NCBI GenBank assembly: GCA_030739735.1
Contig: JASLYQ010000002.1
Location: 1 to 64,000, forward strand
Reading direction: 5' to 3'
DNA: 64,000 bases
From: Alphaproteobacteria bacterium
Lineage (GTDB): Bacteria; Pseudomonadota; Alphaproteobacteria; UBA7887
In this document: piece by piece, positions 44,812-53,443 of the stretch
Layout: every line of letters starts with the position of its first letter
How positions within the stretch are numbered: the first letter of the stretch is position 1
Notes under the pieces: generated by a model
Told to the model about the DNA's origin: nothing
The model's input: only the letters and a program-made list of their open reading frames with translations
The model's database searches: none
Made by a program: the position numbers and the translations under genes

Positions 44812-45105
44812 ATGTATTACGGTGACGGTGATCGCGGGGCAGCATGGTTTCGCGAGTGAACGTCCAAGGCCCAGACACTTGGTCTGACCATGGCCATCGG
44901 CACCGTGTTCGGCTATGTCACGCGCACGGTTGCGGCGACGCCGGGTAATCGCAGTTGGGTCGCTGTTACAGCCTTCCTGGCAGCCGCCACCGTCCACAAT
45001 ACGTTTCTGGTGGTAGCCCGCGGCCACTATCGCGTTAATCCCGGCATTGAGGCGGTAAATTTAACTCTCGGTGCAGTGGCTATCAATATCGATCAAGAAG
45101 CCTGA
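44812..45105 (+). pseudogene. Small membrane protein gene interrupted by one in-frame TGA
   Basis: ATG 44812 has an excellent ribosome site (GAGGAG) and starts MYYGDGDRGAAWFRE, then TGA at 44857-44859. The same frame continues without a stop for 81 codons: TSKAQTLGLTMAIGTVFGYV, a hydrophobic helix (VAVTAFLAAATVH), and LTLGAVAINIDQEA. A CGA-to-TGA change (Arg to stop) would explain the interruption. The downstream part alone could start at ATG 44890 but has no ribosome site. No family was recognised. Confidence 0.45.
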
Positions 45106-45139
45106 TCGCCCGACGAAGCTATCACGCGACGCGTTCCGC

Positions 45140-45167
45140 TTGCGTTTGCCGGCGCGAACTCTATGAT
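45140..45167 (+). promoter_or_regulatory. Candidate sigma-70-type promoter of cspA
   Basis: TTGCGT (45140-45145) and TATGAT (45162-45167) are 16 bases apart. They would start transcription near 45174, giving a leader of about 134 bases before the cspA ATG. Long leaders are typical of cold-shock genes. Confidence 0.35.
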
Positions 45168-45307
45168 TGTACGATTGGTTTCAAAGACCCTAGTGACAGT
45201 GACGCGCGGCTCCGCCCTCGCTACCGGCTATCCTGGGCATCCTCGAAGCTGATACCCGCCACGGCGAGTCGCGTCTGGCGGGCCTTAGAACTACCGAAGG
45301 AACGAAC

Positions 45308-45517
45308 ATGACTACTGGAACCGTCAAGTGGTTCGATCGCACCCGCGGTTACGGCTTTATTGAGCCCGAGAATGGCTCGAAAGATGCCTTTGTCCATATC
45401 TCCGCCGTAGAGCGTGCCGGCCTTTCCGATCTTCGTGAAGGCCAAAAGGTGGAGTTCGAACTGGAGCCCCAACAGAACGGTCGCGAGGCCGCAGAGAACC
45501 TGAAGGTCATCGAATAG
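45308..45517 (+). CDS. cspA: Cold shock protein, CspA family
   Basis: This 69-residue OB-fold single-stranded nucleic-acid-binding protein carries RNP1-like GYGFIEPE and RNP2-like DAFVHISAVE, and opens with the usual MTTGTVKWFDRTRGYGFI. It acts as an RNA chaperone at low temperature or during growth. GAAGGAA precedes the start. The gene is monocistronic, with a clear terminator 24 bases after the stop. Confidence 0.96.
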   Translation: MTTGTVKWFDRTRGYGFIEPENGSKDAFVHISAVERAGLSDLREGQKVEFELEPQQNGREAAENLKVIE

Positions 45518-45540
45518 ATCTTGCGCATACGTACGACAAG

Positions 45541-45567
45541 GGCCCGTCCGCTCAGGACGGGCCTTTT
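45541..45567 (+). terminator. Rho-independent terminator of cspA
   Basis: GGCCCGTCC (45541-45549) pairs perfectly with GGACGGGCC (45555-45563) around GCTCA, followed by TTTT. A run of A/G before the stem on the other side lets it serve the convergent minus-strand gene only weakly. Confidence 0.9.
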
Positions 45568-45571
45568 GTAT

Positions 45572-46672
45572 TCACGGATCCCGTCGCATTTCCCAGTACA
45601 GAGAACGCCGGCGAATTTCCGCCAACTCCGCCCCGTAGGTTCCTGGGTGACGCCGGGCATGCTCCGCATAGTCGTCGGCAATCGCTAGCAATTCACGCCC
45701 CCTGCTCGCCGCATCGCGCTCGAACAAGTCAAAATATTCACGCAAAGCCACCTGCTCTGCTGCGTCGGGGACTTCGGCAAGTGCCTTGTCCATCTGACGT
45801 CGCAAGGGCTCGTCAAGCGCCGCTGCCGCGGCGGCAACGACGCGGCTCAGATTCCACGCCAAATATAACCGCTGCCCCGCATGTTCCGTTCGCGCCAAGT
45901 CGGACAGGCGGTTTTCCACATACCAGCGATAGGCATCAGGCGACACCGGCGCATCGTTCAGCACCGCTGCCAGCACCCAATCCAGGGCCCGGCCGAAGAC
46001 AGCCGGCGGAGCCCAAGCATGCTGCCCATCCCAAATTTCGACCATATGGCGCACACTGGGCGGTAAGCCGCGACGGATGCGTCGAGCGTGGCTGAGGTTG
46101 AAATCGAATGCACCAAATGTGCCGTAAACCGCAGCCCCGGCATTTGCCTCTTCCTCATAGACGCGCGGGCCCCACGGCCCAGCCGCCTGCAGAACCACAC
46201 CGCGAAAGCCGGGGCGCAGGCCAGGGTAGACGCTACACACCTTGGCGGCACCGGAGAGACCAGTGCAAAAGCGCATGGTCTCATCTGCCCGCACGCGCCG
46301 CAAGACATCGTCATGGGCAGCGACGAAGTTCGCCTGCCAGGCGTTAGAGCCATTTCGGGATTCGACCAACATGGCAACAACCCAGCGCTCACGCATCAGG
46401 CGATCAGCCATTTCTCCCATCTCGACATTACCGATCGGGCCGGCGATGAACATCACAGGGTAGAGCCGAGTGACGCTCGTCGCGTAGTCCTCGGGCAGCC
46501 ACAGCCGATAGTGAAACAGCAATGCCCCTTCAGCGCCCGGTGGCGCAGCGGCAATGAGATGAGTCTCGCCGGGTGCCAAGAGCGCATCAAGAGGTGTCAG
46601 GTCCTCTGCAAAGGCCGCAGCGGAAAGCAGGCAAACGGCGCCTACAAAAAGATGCCGATGCAAGCGCATCAC
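45572..46672 (-). CDS. Exported alpha/beta-hydrolase-like protein
   Basis: The 366-residue protein has a signal peptide (hydrophobic FVGAVCLLSAAAFA, cleavage near AFAED). It has an esterase-like layout: HYRLWLPEDYATS near residue 55, YPVMFIAGP, a nucleophile elbow FCTGLSGAAKV near residue 138, and a C-terminal WDGQHAWAPP that would supply the histidine. It resembles the PHB-depolymerase/dienelactone-hydrolase style fold but no precise family is assigned. The last 100 residues are helical. It overlaps the upstream osmC-family gene by four bases, implying co-translation. Confidence 0.7.
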   Translation of the reverse strand: MMRLHRHLFVGAVCLLSAAAFAEDLTPLDALLAPGETHLIAAAPPGAEGALLFHYRLWLPEDYATSVTRLYPVMFIAGPIGNVEMGEMADRLMRERWVVAMLVESRNGSNAWQANFVAAHDDVLRRVRADETMRFCTGLSGAAKVCSVYPGLRPGFRGVVLQAAGPWGPRVYEEEANAGAAVYGTFGAFDFNLSHARRIRRGLPPSVRHMVEIWDGQHAWAPPAVFGRALDWVLAAVLNDAPVSPDAYRWYVENRLSDLARTEHAGQRLYLAWNLSRVVAAAAAALDEPLRRQMDKALAEVPDAAEQVALREYFDLFERDAASRGRELLAIADDYAEHARRHPGTYGAELAEIRRRSLYWEMRRDP

Positions 46673-47190
46673 GGGGCGACAGGCCGGACTTGATGGTCAA
46701 TGCTCACCTCAACACCCTTTGTCAGGCTTTGGTAAACGACGCAATATCTCTCTGTCAGCTCTAACACCTTCGCCAGGATCGCCGGTTCAGCATCGGATTC
46801 CAAATTGAAGGCAAGGCGGATGGACTCGAATCCCACAGGCGCCTCGCGATCGATGCCGAGCGTGCCGCGCATATCGACCTCACCTTCGGCAAGCACTTCG
46901 CCGGAGATCAGCTCAACATTGAGTGCCGTGGCCACGGCTTTGAGCGTCACACCGGCGCAGGCGACGAGGGCCTGCAACAGCATATCGCCGGAACAAGCAT
47001 GTAATCCGTTACCACCGGTCGCGGGGTGCAAGCCGGCCTCGACAATCTCGCGGCCGACATCGACCGAACATGCCACACCCTCAGGATCTAGCGAACCTGT
47101 CGCCCGCAGCATAATCAACGCCGCCTCCGGTTCCGACCGGCAGCGCTCCTTAAATGACGTCTGAATCTCTCGTAGCGTGTGGGCCTTCAT
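46669..47190 (-). CDS. OsmC family protein
   Basis: The 173-residue peroxiredoxin-like OsmC fold has a reactive cysteine in LHACSGDMLLQALVACAGVT and a second in LTERYCVVYQSL. OsmC/Ohr proteins reduce organic hydroperoxides; the LQALVACAGVTL context is closer to the general OsmC group than to Ohr. The start has TCTTTCTCCTG on the plus strand, that is AGGAGAAAGA before the ATG. It sits upstream of the exported hydrolase. Confidence 0.88.
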   Translation of the reverse strand: MKAHTLREIQTSFKERCRSEPEAALIMLRATGSLDPEGVACSVDVGREIVEAGLHPATGGNGLHACSGDMLLQALVACAGVTLKAVATALNVELISGEVLAEGEVDMRGTLGIDREAPVGFESIRLAFNLESDAEPAILAKVLELTERYCVVYQSLTKGVEVSIDHQVRPVAP

Positions 47191-47266
47191 ATCTTTCTCC
47201 TGATGGTGGCTCTGGGCGCCCCATTATTAATCGCTCTCCCATACCCTCAAATTTCTCGATCACGCG

Positions 47267-48373
47267 TCAGACGAGAATGGTTCTCTGCACAAGCCAGTAG
47301 AGGCCGAGACCAACGATCAGTAACGAAGAAACACGCACCAAGACAGGGCTCCGCTCACCGGCATTCAGCAGTCGGTCGATAACCAGAAGTGTCGGCACGG
47401 TTAGCGCGACAATCGTAACTTGGCCTATCTCTACCCCGATGTTGAAGGCAGCTAGCGCAACCCCGAGCGCGTCGCTCGGCAAGCCGAACTCACGCAAGAC
47501 ACCGGCAAAGCCGAAGCCGTGCACAAGGCCAAGCGTGAAGGTGATGCGCCAGCGCCCCTCAATACGCTGTCCCAGCAGATTTTCCGCAGCAACCCATATG
47601 ATGCTCGCGGCGATCAGCGGTTCGACGATAGCGGATGGCAAGTTGACTATGTCGAGCACAGCAAGCGCCAGTGTGATCGAATGGGCGACGGTAAACGCCG
47701 TGACAACTTTGACCATCGGCCAAGCGCGTCGGGCCCAAAGCAGCAGCGCTATGAGAAACGCGATGTGGTCATACCCGACAGAGATATGGCTAATGCCCGA
47801 GTAGACATAACGCAGGAACACCTGCCAAAGGCCCGGAGGCGGCACCGCCGTGACCGCGAGATCGGTATATTTGCTAGTCAGCACGTCCTGGATTTGTGTC
47901 TCGCCTCGATACAAAAGGATATTCTGTATGGCGAGAGGATTTGCATCGTGGAACAGAGTATTGCGGTAGACAATCGGATCCGCATCGGTACCACAGTCCC
48001 AGATCACCCAGAACAGCACGCCATCCTGGTCGGCTTCCGGCGGCTCGGGCCCAGCATTGCAAGGGACGCCATCTCCACGGAGCATAATGACATGGCGAAG
48101 CAGCGCCGCAACTACAGCATCGGCATTAGCCTCCAGGGCATCCACGAGGACGATATCCTGCGCCGTATCGACCAGCACAACGCCGAGCAAGGTTTCCAGA
48201 TCGCTGCCTTTGACCACAACCTCGCCTTCGACCGCTTGGTCGTTGGCGAAAAGAGTGACGCTGCTCACGCCGATGCGGTGGGCATCGGCGGGCTCTATCC
48301 ACAGTGCTGCACCCAGAAGGGCCAGCATCGCCCAAACCAAGCAACGGCGTGATATGGCACAAGACCTCTGCAT
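47267..48373 (-). CDS. HupE/UreJ family membrane protein
   Basis: The 368-residue protein has a signal peptide (MLALLGAALWIEPADAH), a periplasmic domain of about 160 residues with two cysteines (VPCNAG and WDCGTDAD), and a C-terminal half of about six membrane helices carrying HISVGYDHIAFLIALLL, FTVAHSITLAL and GLVHGFGFAG. The helices match the HupE/UreJ_2 family, some members of which are linked to nickel or cobalt uptake. That would suit the urease in this window, but the link is inference. I start at ATG 48373; the longer frame overlaps the divergent gene. Confidence 0.83.
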   Translation of the reverse strand: MQRSCAISRRCLVWAMLALLGAALWIEPADAHRIGVSSVTLFANDQAVEGEVVVKGSDLETLLGVVLVDTAQDIVLVDALEANADAVVAALLRHVIMLRGDGVPCNAGPEPPEADQDGVLFWVIWDCGTDADPIVYRNTLFHDANPLAIQNILLYRGETQIQDVLTSKYTDLAVTAVPPPGLWQVFLRYVYSGISHISVGYDHIAFLIALLLWARRAWPMVKVVTAFTVAHSITLALAVLDIVNLPSAIVEPLIAASIIWVAAENLLGQRIEGRWRITFTLGLVHGFGFAGVLREFGLPSDALGVALAAFNIGVEIGQVTIVALTVPTLLVIDRLLNAGERSPVLVRVSSLLIVGLGLYWLVQRTILV

Positions 48374-48436
48374 CAGCCCTGTATGCCACGAAGCAAAAGG
48401 GCTGCAAAGCAACGCGAAATTTGATTTGATCGTGCC

Positions 48437-49423
48437 ATGCAGGATCCAGCCGCAGCCCATGCTTTCTCGACATTCGTCCGCGCCGTGGCGCGTGGCGAGA
48501 CGCTGTCGCGACCGCTGACGGAAGCGGAGGCCGAGACCGCCATGGCACAAGTCCTCACCGGCAAGGTCGAGCCGGTCCAGCTCGGCGCCTTTCTTGCCGT
48601 TCTGCGCTACCGCAAGGAAACTACCGCCGAGCTTGTCGGCTTCGTAAAGGCCGCGCGTCGACACCTGCGCATTGGCAATGGCATTGCGGTAGATCTCGAC
48701 TGGCCGTCCTATGCGGACCGGCACAAGCAACTCCCATACTTCGTCCTGGCCGCTTTGTTGCTGGCACATAACGGCGTTCGTATCGCCATGCATGGCATCT
48801 CTGGCAGCGGACCCGTTACCACACCAGCGGTGCTCGAAGCTCTCGGCATCGTACCTGCAACGACGCCGGAGGCGACCGCCACGGCACTCGACCGAAAAGG
48901 CTTAGCATATCTGCCCATATCAGACCTGTGCCCCCCAATGGCGGAGCTCTTTGCGCTACGGCCCCTGCTCGGCGTTCGCTCGGCAGTGAACAGTTTCGCG
49001 CGCGCCCTCAACCCACTTGACGCCACGGCGCAGATACTGGGCGTATTCCACCCGACCTATATGCCCACCCATGTGGAAATGGCGTTGCGACTGGGACAGG
49101 AGCGCTCGGTAATCTTCAAAGGCGGCGGCGGCGAGGCGCAGCGCAATCCAGAGAAGGCCTGCCGGCTTACCCTCGCCGAATCCGGCACGCGAAGTGAGGA
49201 AACCTGGCAGGCGCTGTCGTACGGATCACGCTTCCCATGGCGAGAGGAAACGCTCGACGCAAAAGGGGTAGTCGCGCTTTGGTACGGCGAGCGTCGGGAA
49301 GCGGCGGCCGAGGCCGCCGTCGTAGGTACGGTCGCGATTGCCTTGCGTGCCCTTGGTCGCGTGACGGATTGGCGCAATGCCCATGACCAGGCAGAAAAGT
49401 TATGGCACTCACGAAAACTATAA
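48437..49423 (+). CDS. TrpD2/YbiB-type glycosyltransferase-fold protein
   Basis: The 328-residue protein has the anthranilate phosphoribosyltransferase-like fold: an N-terminal helical domain (LTEAEAETAMAQVLTGKVEPVQLGAFL, conserved core VLTGKVEPVQLGAFL), then HGISGSGPVTTPAVLEALGI and FARALNPLDATAQILGVFHP. The canonical PRPP GTGGD loop is absent, as in TrpD2/YbiB proteins, which bind nucleic acid rather than making tryptophan. It is divergent from the HupE-like gene with about 60 bases between them. Confidence 0.85.
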   Translation: MQDPAAAHAFSTFVRAVARGETLSRPLTEAEAETAMAQVLTGKVEPVQLGAFLAVLRYRKETTAELVGFVKAARRHLRIGNGIAVDLDWPSYADRHKQLPYFVLAALLLAHNGVRIAMHGISGSGPVTTPAVLEALGIVPATTPEATATALDRKGLAYLPISDLCPPMAELFALRPLLGVRSAVNSFARALNPLDATAQILGVFHPTYMPTHVEMALRLGQERSVIFKGGGGEAQRNPEKACRLTLAESGTRSEETWQALSYGSRFPWREETLDAKGVVALWYGERREAAAEAAVVGTVAIALRALGRVTDWRNAHDQAEKLWHSRKL

Positions 49424-49552
49424 CCCGCTACTTGTGACCCACAAATGATTGAACGCCGCTATTCTGGCTCCGTTCTCTACAATTCCCATCGTCAACCGGC
49501 CCGCGATTTCTATATGTTTATAGGAGTAGCAAAGAGGCTGCGCTGCTGAATA
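49424..49552. other. Short spacer, nothing recognised
   Basis: AT-rich in its second half. It carries no gene, and no clear terminator follows the TrpD2-type gene. Confidence 0.3.
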
Positions 49553-49861
49553 TCAGAAAATGGCGCGTAGCATGCCAAAACATCCGGCGAAAATCTGGAA
49601 TTGACGCATCCATCCTTGTACATCACGGCCCAGAGCCGCGAGATGTCGCGCGTCCTCGCCAACTAGAAGCGGCGCCAACTCGTCCTCCATCAGGGCGCAA
49701 AATGCGAGGCAGGCACCAGCGCCACCGCCACCGATTGCCGTCTTGGCCCCCCCCAAAGCCGACGATCTCGCCTTCGATCTCGACCCACACCAAGGAAAAA
49801 TCGAAGAAATCGACGTGGCCGAAATTGCCAGTATGCTGCTTGGCCTCGTCAATGGAAACAT
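49553..49861 (-). pseudogene. N-terminal remnant of an enolase-superfamily (MR/MLE) enzyme with a frameshift at a C8 tract
   Basis: One minus frame reads FSLVWVEIEGEIVGFGGG, like the VLVRVETDDGIVGWGE strand of MR/MLE capping domains. After the run of eight C at 49747-49754 (G on the coding strand), another frame reads ALMEDELAPLLVGEDARHLA, the next conserved helix. Losing one base from the run restores a single frame. The remnant then ends at a stop and lacks the whole barrel with its metal ligands. It is not the same protein as the intact family member at 34100. Confidence 0.5.
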
Positions 49862-49913
49862 AAATCTAATTATACTTTATATTCTTTATTTTCCTTTTCT
49901 TACTCCAATTACC

Positions 49914-50612
49914 TCATACACCAAGCCAAGTATGACGAACATCATCGGCGGTGGCGAATACGCTGGACCTGCCCTGCCATCGCAGCCTCCCCTTGCCCAG
50001 TACCAGCACCTCATCCGCCAGCCTCGACGCTGCCAGTAAGTTCTGTTCAACGAGCAGGATGGTTTGGCCTTGAGATTTCAGTTCGCCGAGCAAGCGTTCG
50101 ATCTCGCGTACCATAGATGGTGCCAGACCCTCAGTGGGCTCATCAAGGAGCAACACGCTGCCGTTGGTGAGCAGCGCCCTGGCGATGGCAAGCATTTGCT
50201 GTTCGCCGCCCGACAAGGCGCCGCCACTGGTACGCTGGCGTTCGGCGAGCTTAGGAAAAAGGGCAAACACGCGCTCCAACGTCCAGGAACCCGGACGCAT
50301 GGCAACGGTGAGGTTCTCCAGCACCGTCAGTGAGGGAAAGATGCCGCGCGTCTCCGGCACGTAGGCAAGCCCGGCTCTCGCCCGCTGGTGCGGCACGATG
50401 CCGTCGAGATTGCGACCGCACAGGCGCACAAAGCCGCCGCTGCGCGCGACCAAACCCATGCAGGCCTTGAGCAGCGTCGTCTTGCCAGCACCGTTGCGAC
50501 CCAGCAAACTCGTCACCGCACCCTCTTGTACGCTGAACGTCACGCCCTGCAGCACATGGCTCGACCCGTACCAGGCATTGAGATCGTCGAGTTCGAAGAG
50601 CGACATACTCAA
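49914..50612 (-). CDS. livF: Branched-chain-type ABC transporter ATPase LivF
   Basis: The 232-residue ATPase has Walker A LLGRNGAGKTTLLKA near residue 33, signature LSGGEQQMLAIARALL, Walker B LLLDEPTEGLAPSM and the H-loop region LLVEQNL. It is the last gene of a livKHMGF set and overlaps livG by four bases. The system belongs to the hydrophobic-amino-acid uptake family, whose members also carry amides, urea or aromatic acids, so the solute is open. Confidence 0.93.
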   Translation of the reverse strand: MSMSLFELDDLNAWYGSSHVLQGVTFSVQEGAVTSLLGRNGAGKTTLLKACMGLVARSGGFVRLCGRNLDGIVPHQRARAGLAYVPETRGIFPSLTVLENLTVAMRPGSWTLERVFALFPKLAERQRTSGGALSGGEQQMLAIARALLTNGSVLLLDEPTEGLAPSMVREIERLLGELKSQGQTILLVEQNLLAASRLADEVLVLGKGRLRWQGRSSVFATADDVRHTWLGV

Positions 50613-51343
50613 GCCTCGCCGAGATAGCGGGCGCGCACCTCGGCCGAACCCCGCACCTCTTCCGGCGTGCCCTCGAAAAGGATGCTGCCCGCATCGAGCA
50701 CCGTGATGTGGTCAGCGATATCGAAGACCACATCCATGTCGTGCTCAATCACCAGCACCGTCAAGCTGCGCGGCAGGCCTGCAATGAGCGCTTTCATGGC
50801 AACGGTTTCTTCAGGGCTCATGCCGGCGGTGGGCTCGTCGAGCAGCAGGGCAACCGGGTCGAGGGCCAGGGCCAGGCCGACCTCAAGCTGACGCTGAAAC
50901 CCGTAAGGCAACGCCTCAACCCCGACATCCATGGCATCTCCTAGGCCCACGGCATTGGCAATCTCCTCTGCCTTGGCCCGCAAGCGAGTATAGCGCACGA
51001 GGGGCTTCCAGAAGACCTTGCCAATACCAGAGGCCAATGCGGCCGCTGTCACCAGATTCTCGGCCACACTCATGCCCGCGAACAAGCTGTTGCGCTGGAA
51101 CGAGCGCCCCAGCCCCGCGCGTGCCCGCGCATCGGGTGTGTCCGCCGTGATATCGCGGGAATTAAAGTCGATGCGCCCTGCATCTACGCGCTGCTCGCCG
51201 GTGAGCAGATCGAAGAGCGTCGTCTTGCCCGCCCCGTTGGGCCCTATCAACGCGCGTCGCTCGCCCGGCTCGAGCGCAAAGCTTACATTGCGGGTGACCA
51301 CGAGCGCGCCAAAGCGCTTCTGCAGACCATCAGCACACAACAC
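50609..51343 (-). CDS. livG: Branched-chain-type ABC transporter ATPase LivG
   Basis: The ATPase of about 244 residues has Walker A LIGPNGAGKTTLFDLL, LGRSFQRNSLFAGMSVAENL, a signature region LPYGFQRQLEVGLAL and Walker B LLLDEPTAGMSPEE. The start is uncertain. I use GTG 51343, which gives the normal family N-terminus and overlaps livM by 14 bases; a longer frame reaches 51421 inside livM. The signature lacks the usual LSGG, reading LPYG, as in many LivG proteins. Confidence 0.9.
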   Translation of the reverse strand: MLCADGLQKRFGALVVTRNVSFALEPGERRALIGPNGAGKTTLFDLLTGEQRVDAGRIDFNSRDITADTPDARARAGLGRSFQRNSLFAGMSVAENLVTAAALASGIGKVFWKPLVRYTRLRAKAEEIANAVGLGDAMDVGVEALPYGFQRQLEVGLALALDPVALLLDEPTAGMSPEETVAMKALIAGLPRSLTVLVIEHDMDVVFDIADHITVLDAGSILFEGTPEEVRGSAEVRARYLGEA

Positions 51344-52283
51344 GGCGGAGCCTCCGGCGCAAGGCTGCGAGCGAGGCGTAAAGTCCGTTGGGCGCCAGCA
51401 CGACCACAGCGATAAAGGCAAGGCCCATGCACAGCATCCAGAACTCGGTCGCGCCGCTCACCCAGTACTTTGCCAGCACGATCACCGCCGCGCCCGCTGC
51501 CGGCCCAACTAAGCTGCCCATGCCGCCGACGATAACCACGATCAGCGCCTCGCCCGAAACCGTCCAGGCCAGCAGCTCGGGCGAGATAAAGCGCGTGTGT
51601 TGCGCCGTCAGCGTGCCCGCCAAGCCGGCGAACGCGCCGGCCAACGTAAAGGCGCCAAGCTTGACCCGTTCGACGCGGCAGCCAAGGGCGCGCGCGCGGC
51701 GCTCGTTCTGATGAATGGCAACGAGCAGACACCCGAATGGCGAGCGCACCACCGTCTCGAGGATTGCGTACGACAGCCCAGTTGCGATTAGCGCAAAAGC
51801 GGCAAAGGCACGCGGATCGGCAAGATCTATCCCGATAGCGCCGAGGTCGAGCTGGCTCACGCCGGCCAGGCCGTCGTCACCGCCGAAGGCACGCGCATTG
51901 AACAGATAGGCGTGCACCGCTTCGCCGATGGCAAGCGTCACCATGATGAAGAAGACCCCGCCGAGACGCACCGCGAAAGCGCCTACAATCCCTGCCACAG
52001 CAGCCGATGCCGCGACCGCCAGTGCCATGGCGGGAAACGCCGACCAGCCGAGCATGGTAGTGCAGGCCGCAATGGCGTAAGCGCCGATACCGTAAAAGGC
52101 CGCATGCCCCAGCGAAACCATGCCGGCAAAGCCAACCAAAAGATCAAGGCTCATGGCGAAGATCGCCAGGATAGCGATTTCCGTGATCAGCTCGTAACCG
52201 AAATAGCCGACCGATAGCCAGGCCGCAAAAGCAATCACCGCCAACAGCGCCGCGCCGGCGCTGCGCCCACGCGCGCCGCTCAC
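51330..52283 (-). CDS. livM: Branched-chain-type ABC transporter permease LivM
   Basis: This 317-residue inner-membrane permease of about nine helices has AMSLDLLVGFAGMVSLGHAAF, of which GFAGMVSLGHAAFYGIGAYA is the family signature, and the coupling loop AIHQNERRARALGCRVERVK. GGMGSLVGPAAGAA near the C-terminus is typical. It overlaps livH by four bases and livG by 14. Confidence 0.93.
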   Translation of the reverse strand: MSGARGRSAGAALLAVIAFAAWLSVGYFGYELITEIAILAIFAMSLDLLVGFAGMVSLGHAAFYGIGAYAIAACTTMLGWSAFPAMALAVAASAAVAGIVGAFAVRLGGVFFIMVTLAIGEAVHAYLFNARAFGGDDGLAGVSQLDLGAIGIDLADPRAFAAFALIATGLSYAILETVVRSPFGCLLVAIHQNERRARALGCRVERVKLGAFTLAGAFAGLAGTLTAQHTRFISPELLAWTVSGEALIVVIVGGMGSLVGPAAGAAVIVLAKYWVSGATEFWMLCMGLAFIAVVVLAPNGLYASLAALRRRLRRVVC

Positions 52284-53164
52284 GCCCGCACCACGCGGCG
52301 CACCGGCACCAAGCCGCCGGGACGCAGGATCAACACCAGCGCCATCAGAGCGTAGAGCAGCATGCTGGCATAGGCGGGTGCCAGCACCTGGCCGAAGGTC
52401 TCAACGAAGCCAACCAGCAAGGAGCCCAGCACCGCGCCGCGCAGGCTGCCCGGCCCGCCGACCACGACGACGATGAGGGTCAGCACGAGAATAGACATGT
52501 CCATGCCCGGATGGATCGACAACACCGGCGCCGCCACGACGCCGGCAAGCCCGGCAAGCGCGCAGCCCAGGCAGAAGACTCCAAAGAAGGCCAGATCTAT
52601 GTTGAGGCCGATGGCGGATGCGGTCTCGCGATCATCCACGCCAGCACGTACCACGGCGCCGAGCCGCGTGCGCTCCAGGACTAGGGCGAGTGCCACAAGC
52701 ACGATAACGCCGATGCCGATCACCAGCAGGCGATAGGCGGGATAAGTCTCGCCAAGAATCCGCACGCTGCCAGCAAATGCCACCGGGGGCTCTATGCCGT
52801 GGCTGTAATTGCCCCAAAGCATGCGCACCAAGTCTAACCCGACATAGATCAGCCCGAAAGTCACCAAAACCTGGCGCATAGGGCTGGCGCGCTGCATGTA
52901 GCGCAGCAGGACGACGTGGAGCGCGGCACCGACCAGCGCCACGCCCAATGGCGCGAGCGCAAGCGCCAGCCAGAACGAGCCCGTTTCACGCACCGCCACG
53001 AGGCCCAGATAGGCCCCCACCATGTAAAATGTGCCATGGGCCAAATTGATGAAATTCATCAGCCCGAATACCACCGACAGCCCCACCGACAGCAGGAACA
53101 GGAGGCTCCCAAGTTGCAACGCGTTCAACGCCTGTATCGCCAGAAATGTCGGATCGAGCAGCAC
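52280..53164 (-). CDS. livH: Branched-chain-type ABC transporter permease LivH
   Basis: This 294-residue permease opens VLLDPTFLAIQALNALQLGS at GTG 53164, with MNFINLAHGTFYMVGAYLGL and the coupling loop VRAGVDDRETASAIGLNID. The open frame extends 74 codons further, but that part is a shadow of the opposite-strand hydantoinase remnant and has no membrane character, so I trim it. The gap of about 280 bases to livK is filled by that remnant. Confidence 0.9.
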   Translation of the reverse strand: MLLDPTFLAIQALNALQLGSLLFLLSVGLSVVFGLMNFINLAHGTFYMVGAYLGLVAVRETGSFWLALALAPLGVALVGAALHVVLLRYMQRASPMRQVLVTFGLIYVGLDLVRMLWGNYSHGIEPPVAFAGSVRILGETYPAYRLLVIGIGVIVLVALALVLERTRLGAVVRAGVDDRETASAIGLNIDLAFFGVFCLGCALAGLAGVVAAPVLSIHPGMDMSILVLTLIVVVVGGPGSLRGAVLGSLLVGFVETFGQVLAPAYASMLLYALMALVLILRPGGLVPVRRVVRA

Positions 53165-53258
53165 CCGCGCCCCTTTCGCCCTCGCACGCACCTCTCTACC
53201 CCATGGGCGCAGGGCGGGTCGAGGGCTTCGCCGTGTCAGCAAGGCAATGCTACGTTGA

Positions 53259-53399
53259 AACCTGGCAGGAACAGGCGGCAGCGGCAAGGCCGGCTGGTGC
53301 GACACACCGATCCTCGGCCGCGGCGACCTGGTATCCGATGTCGCCGGGCCGGCCATCGTTGAAGAGTACGACGCGACCTGCGTCATTCTGCCGGGCTAG
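53259..53399 (+). pseudogene. C-terminal remnant of hydantoinase A (HyuA / oxoprolinase-type)
   Basis: A plus frame runs from after a TGA at 53256 to TAG at 53397-53399. It reads GKAGWCDTPILGRGDLVSDV followed by AGPAIVEEYDATCVILPG. The GPAIVEEYDATTVVPPG signature is the conserved C-terminal region of N-methylhydantoinase/oxoprolinase A subunits. Only about 45 codons survive, with no nucleotide-binding domain. It is antisense to, and wedged inside, the liv operon between livH and livK. Confidence 0.6.
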
Positions 53400-53443
53400 T
53401 CGGGGCGCCTCGACGCCCAAGGTAGCATTATCCTGTTGCGGGC

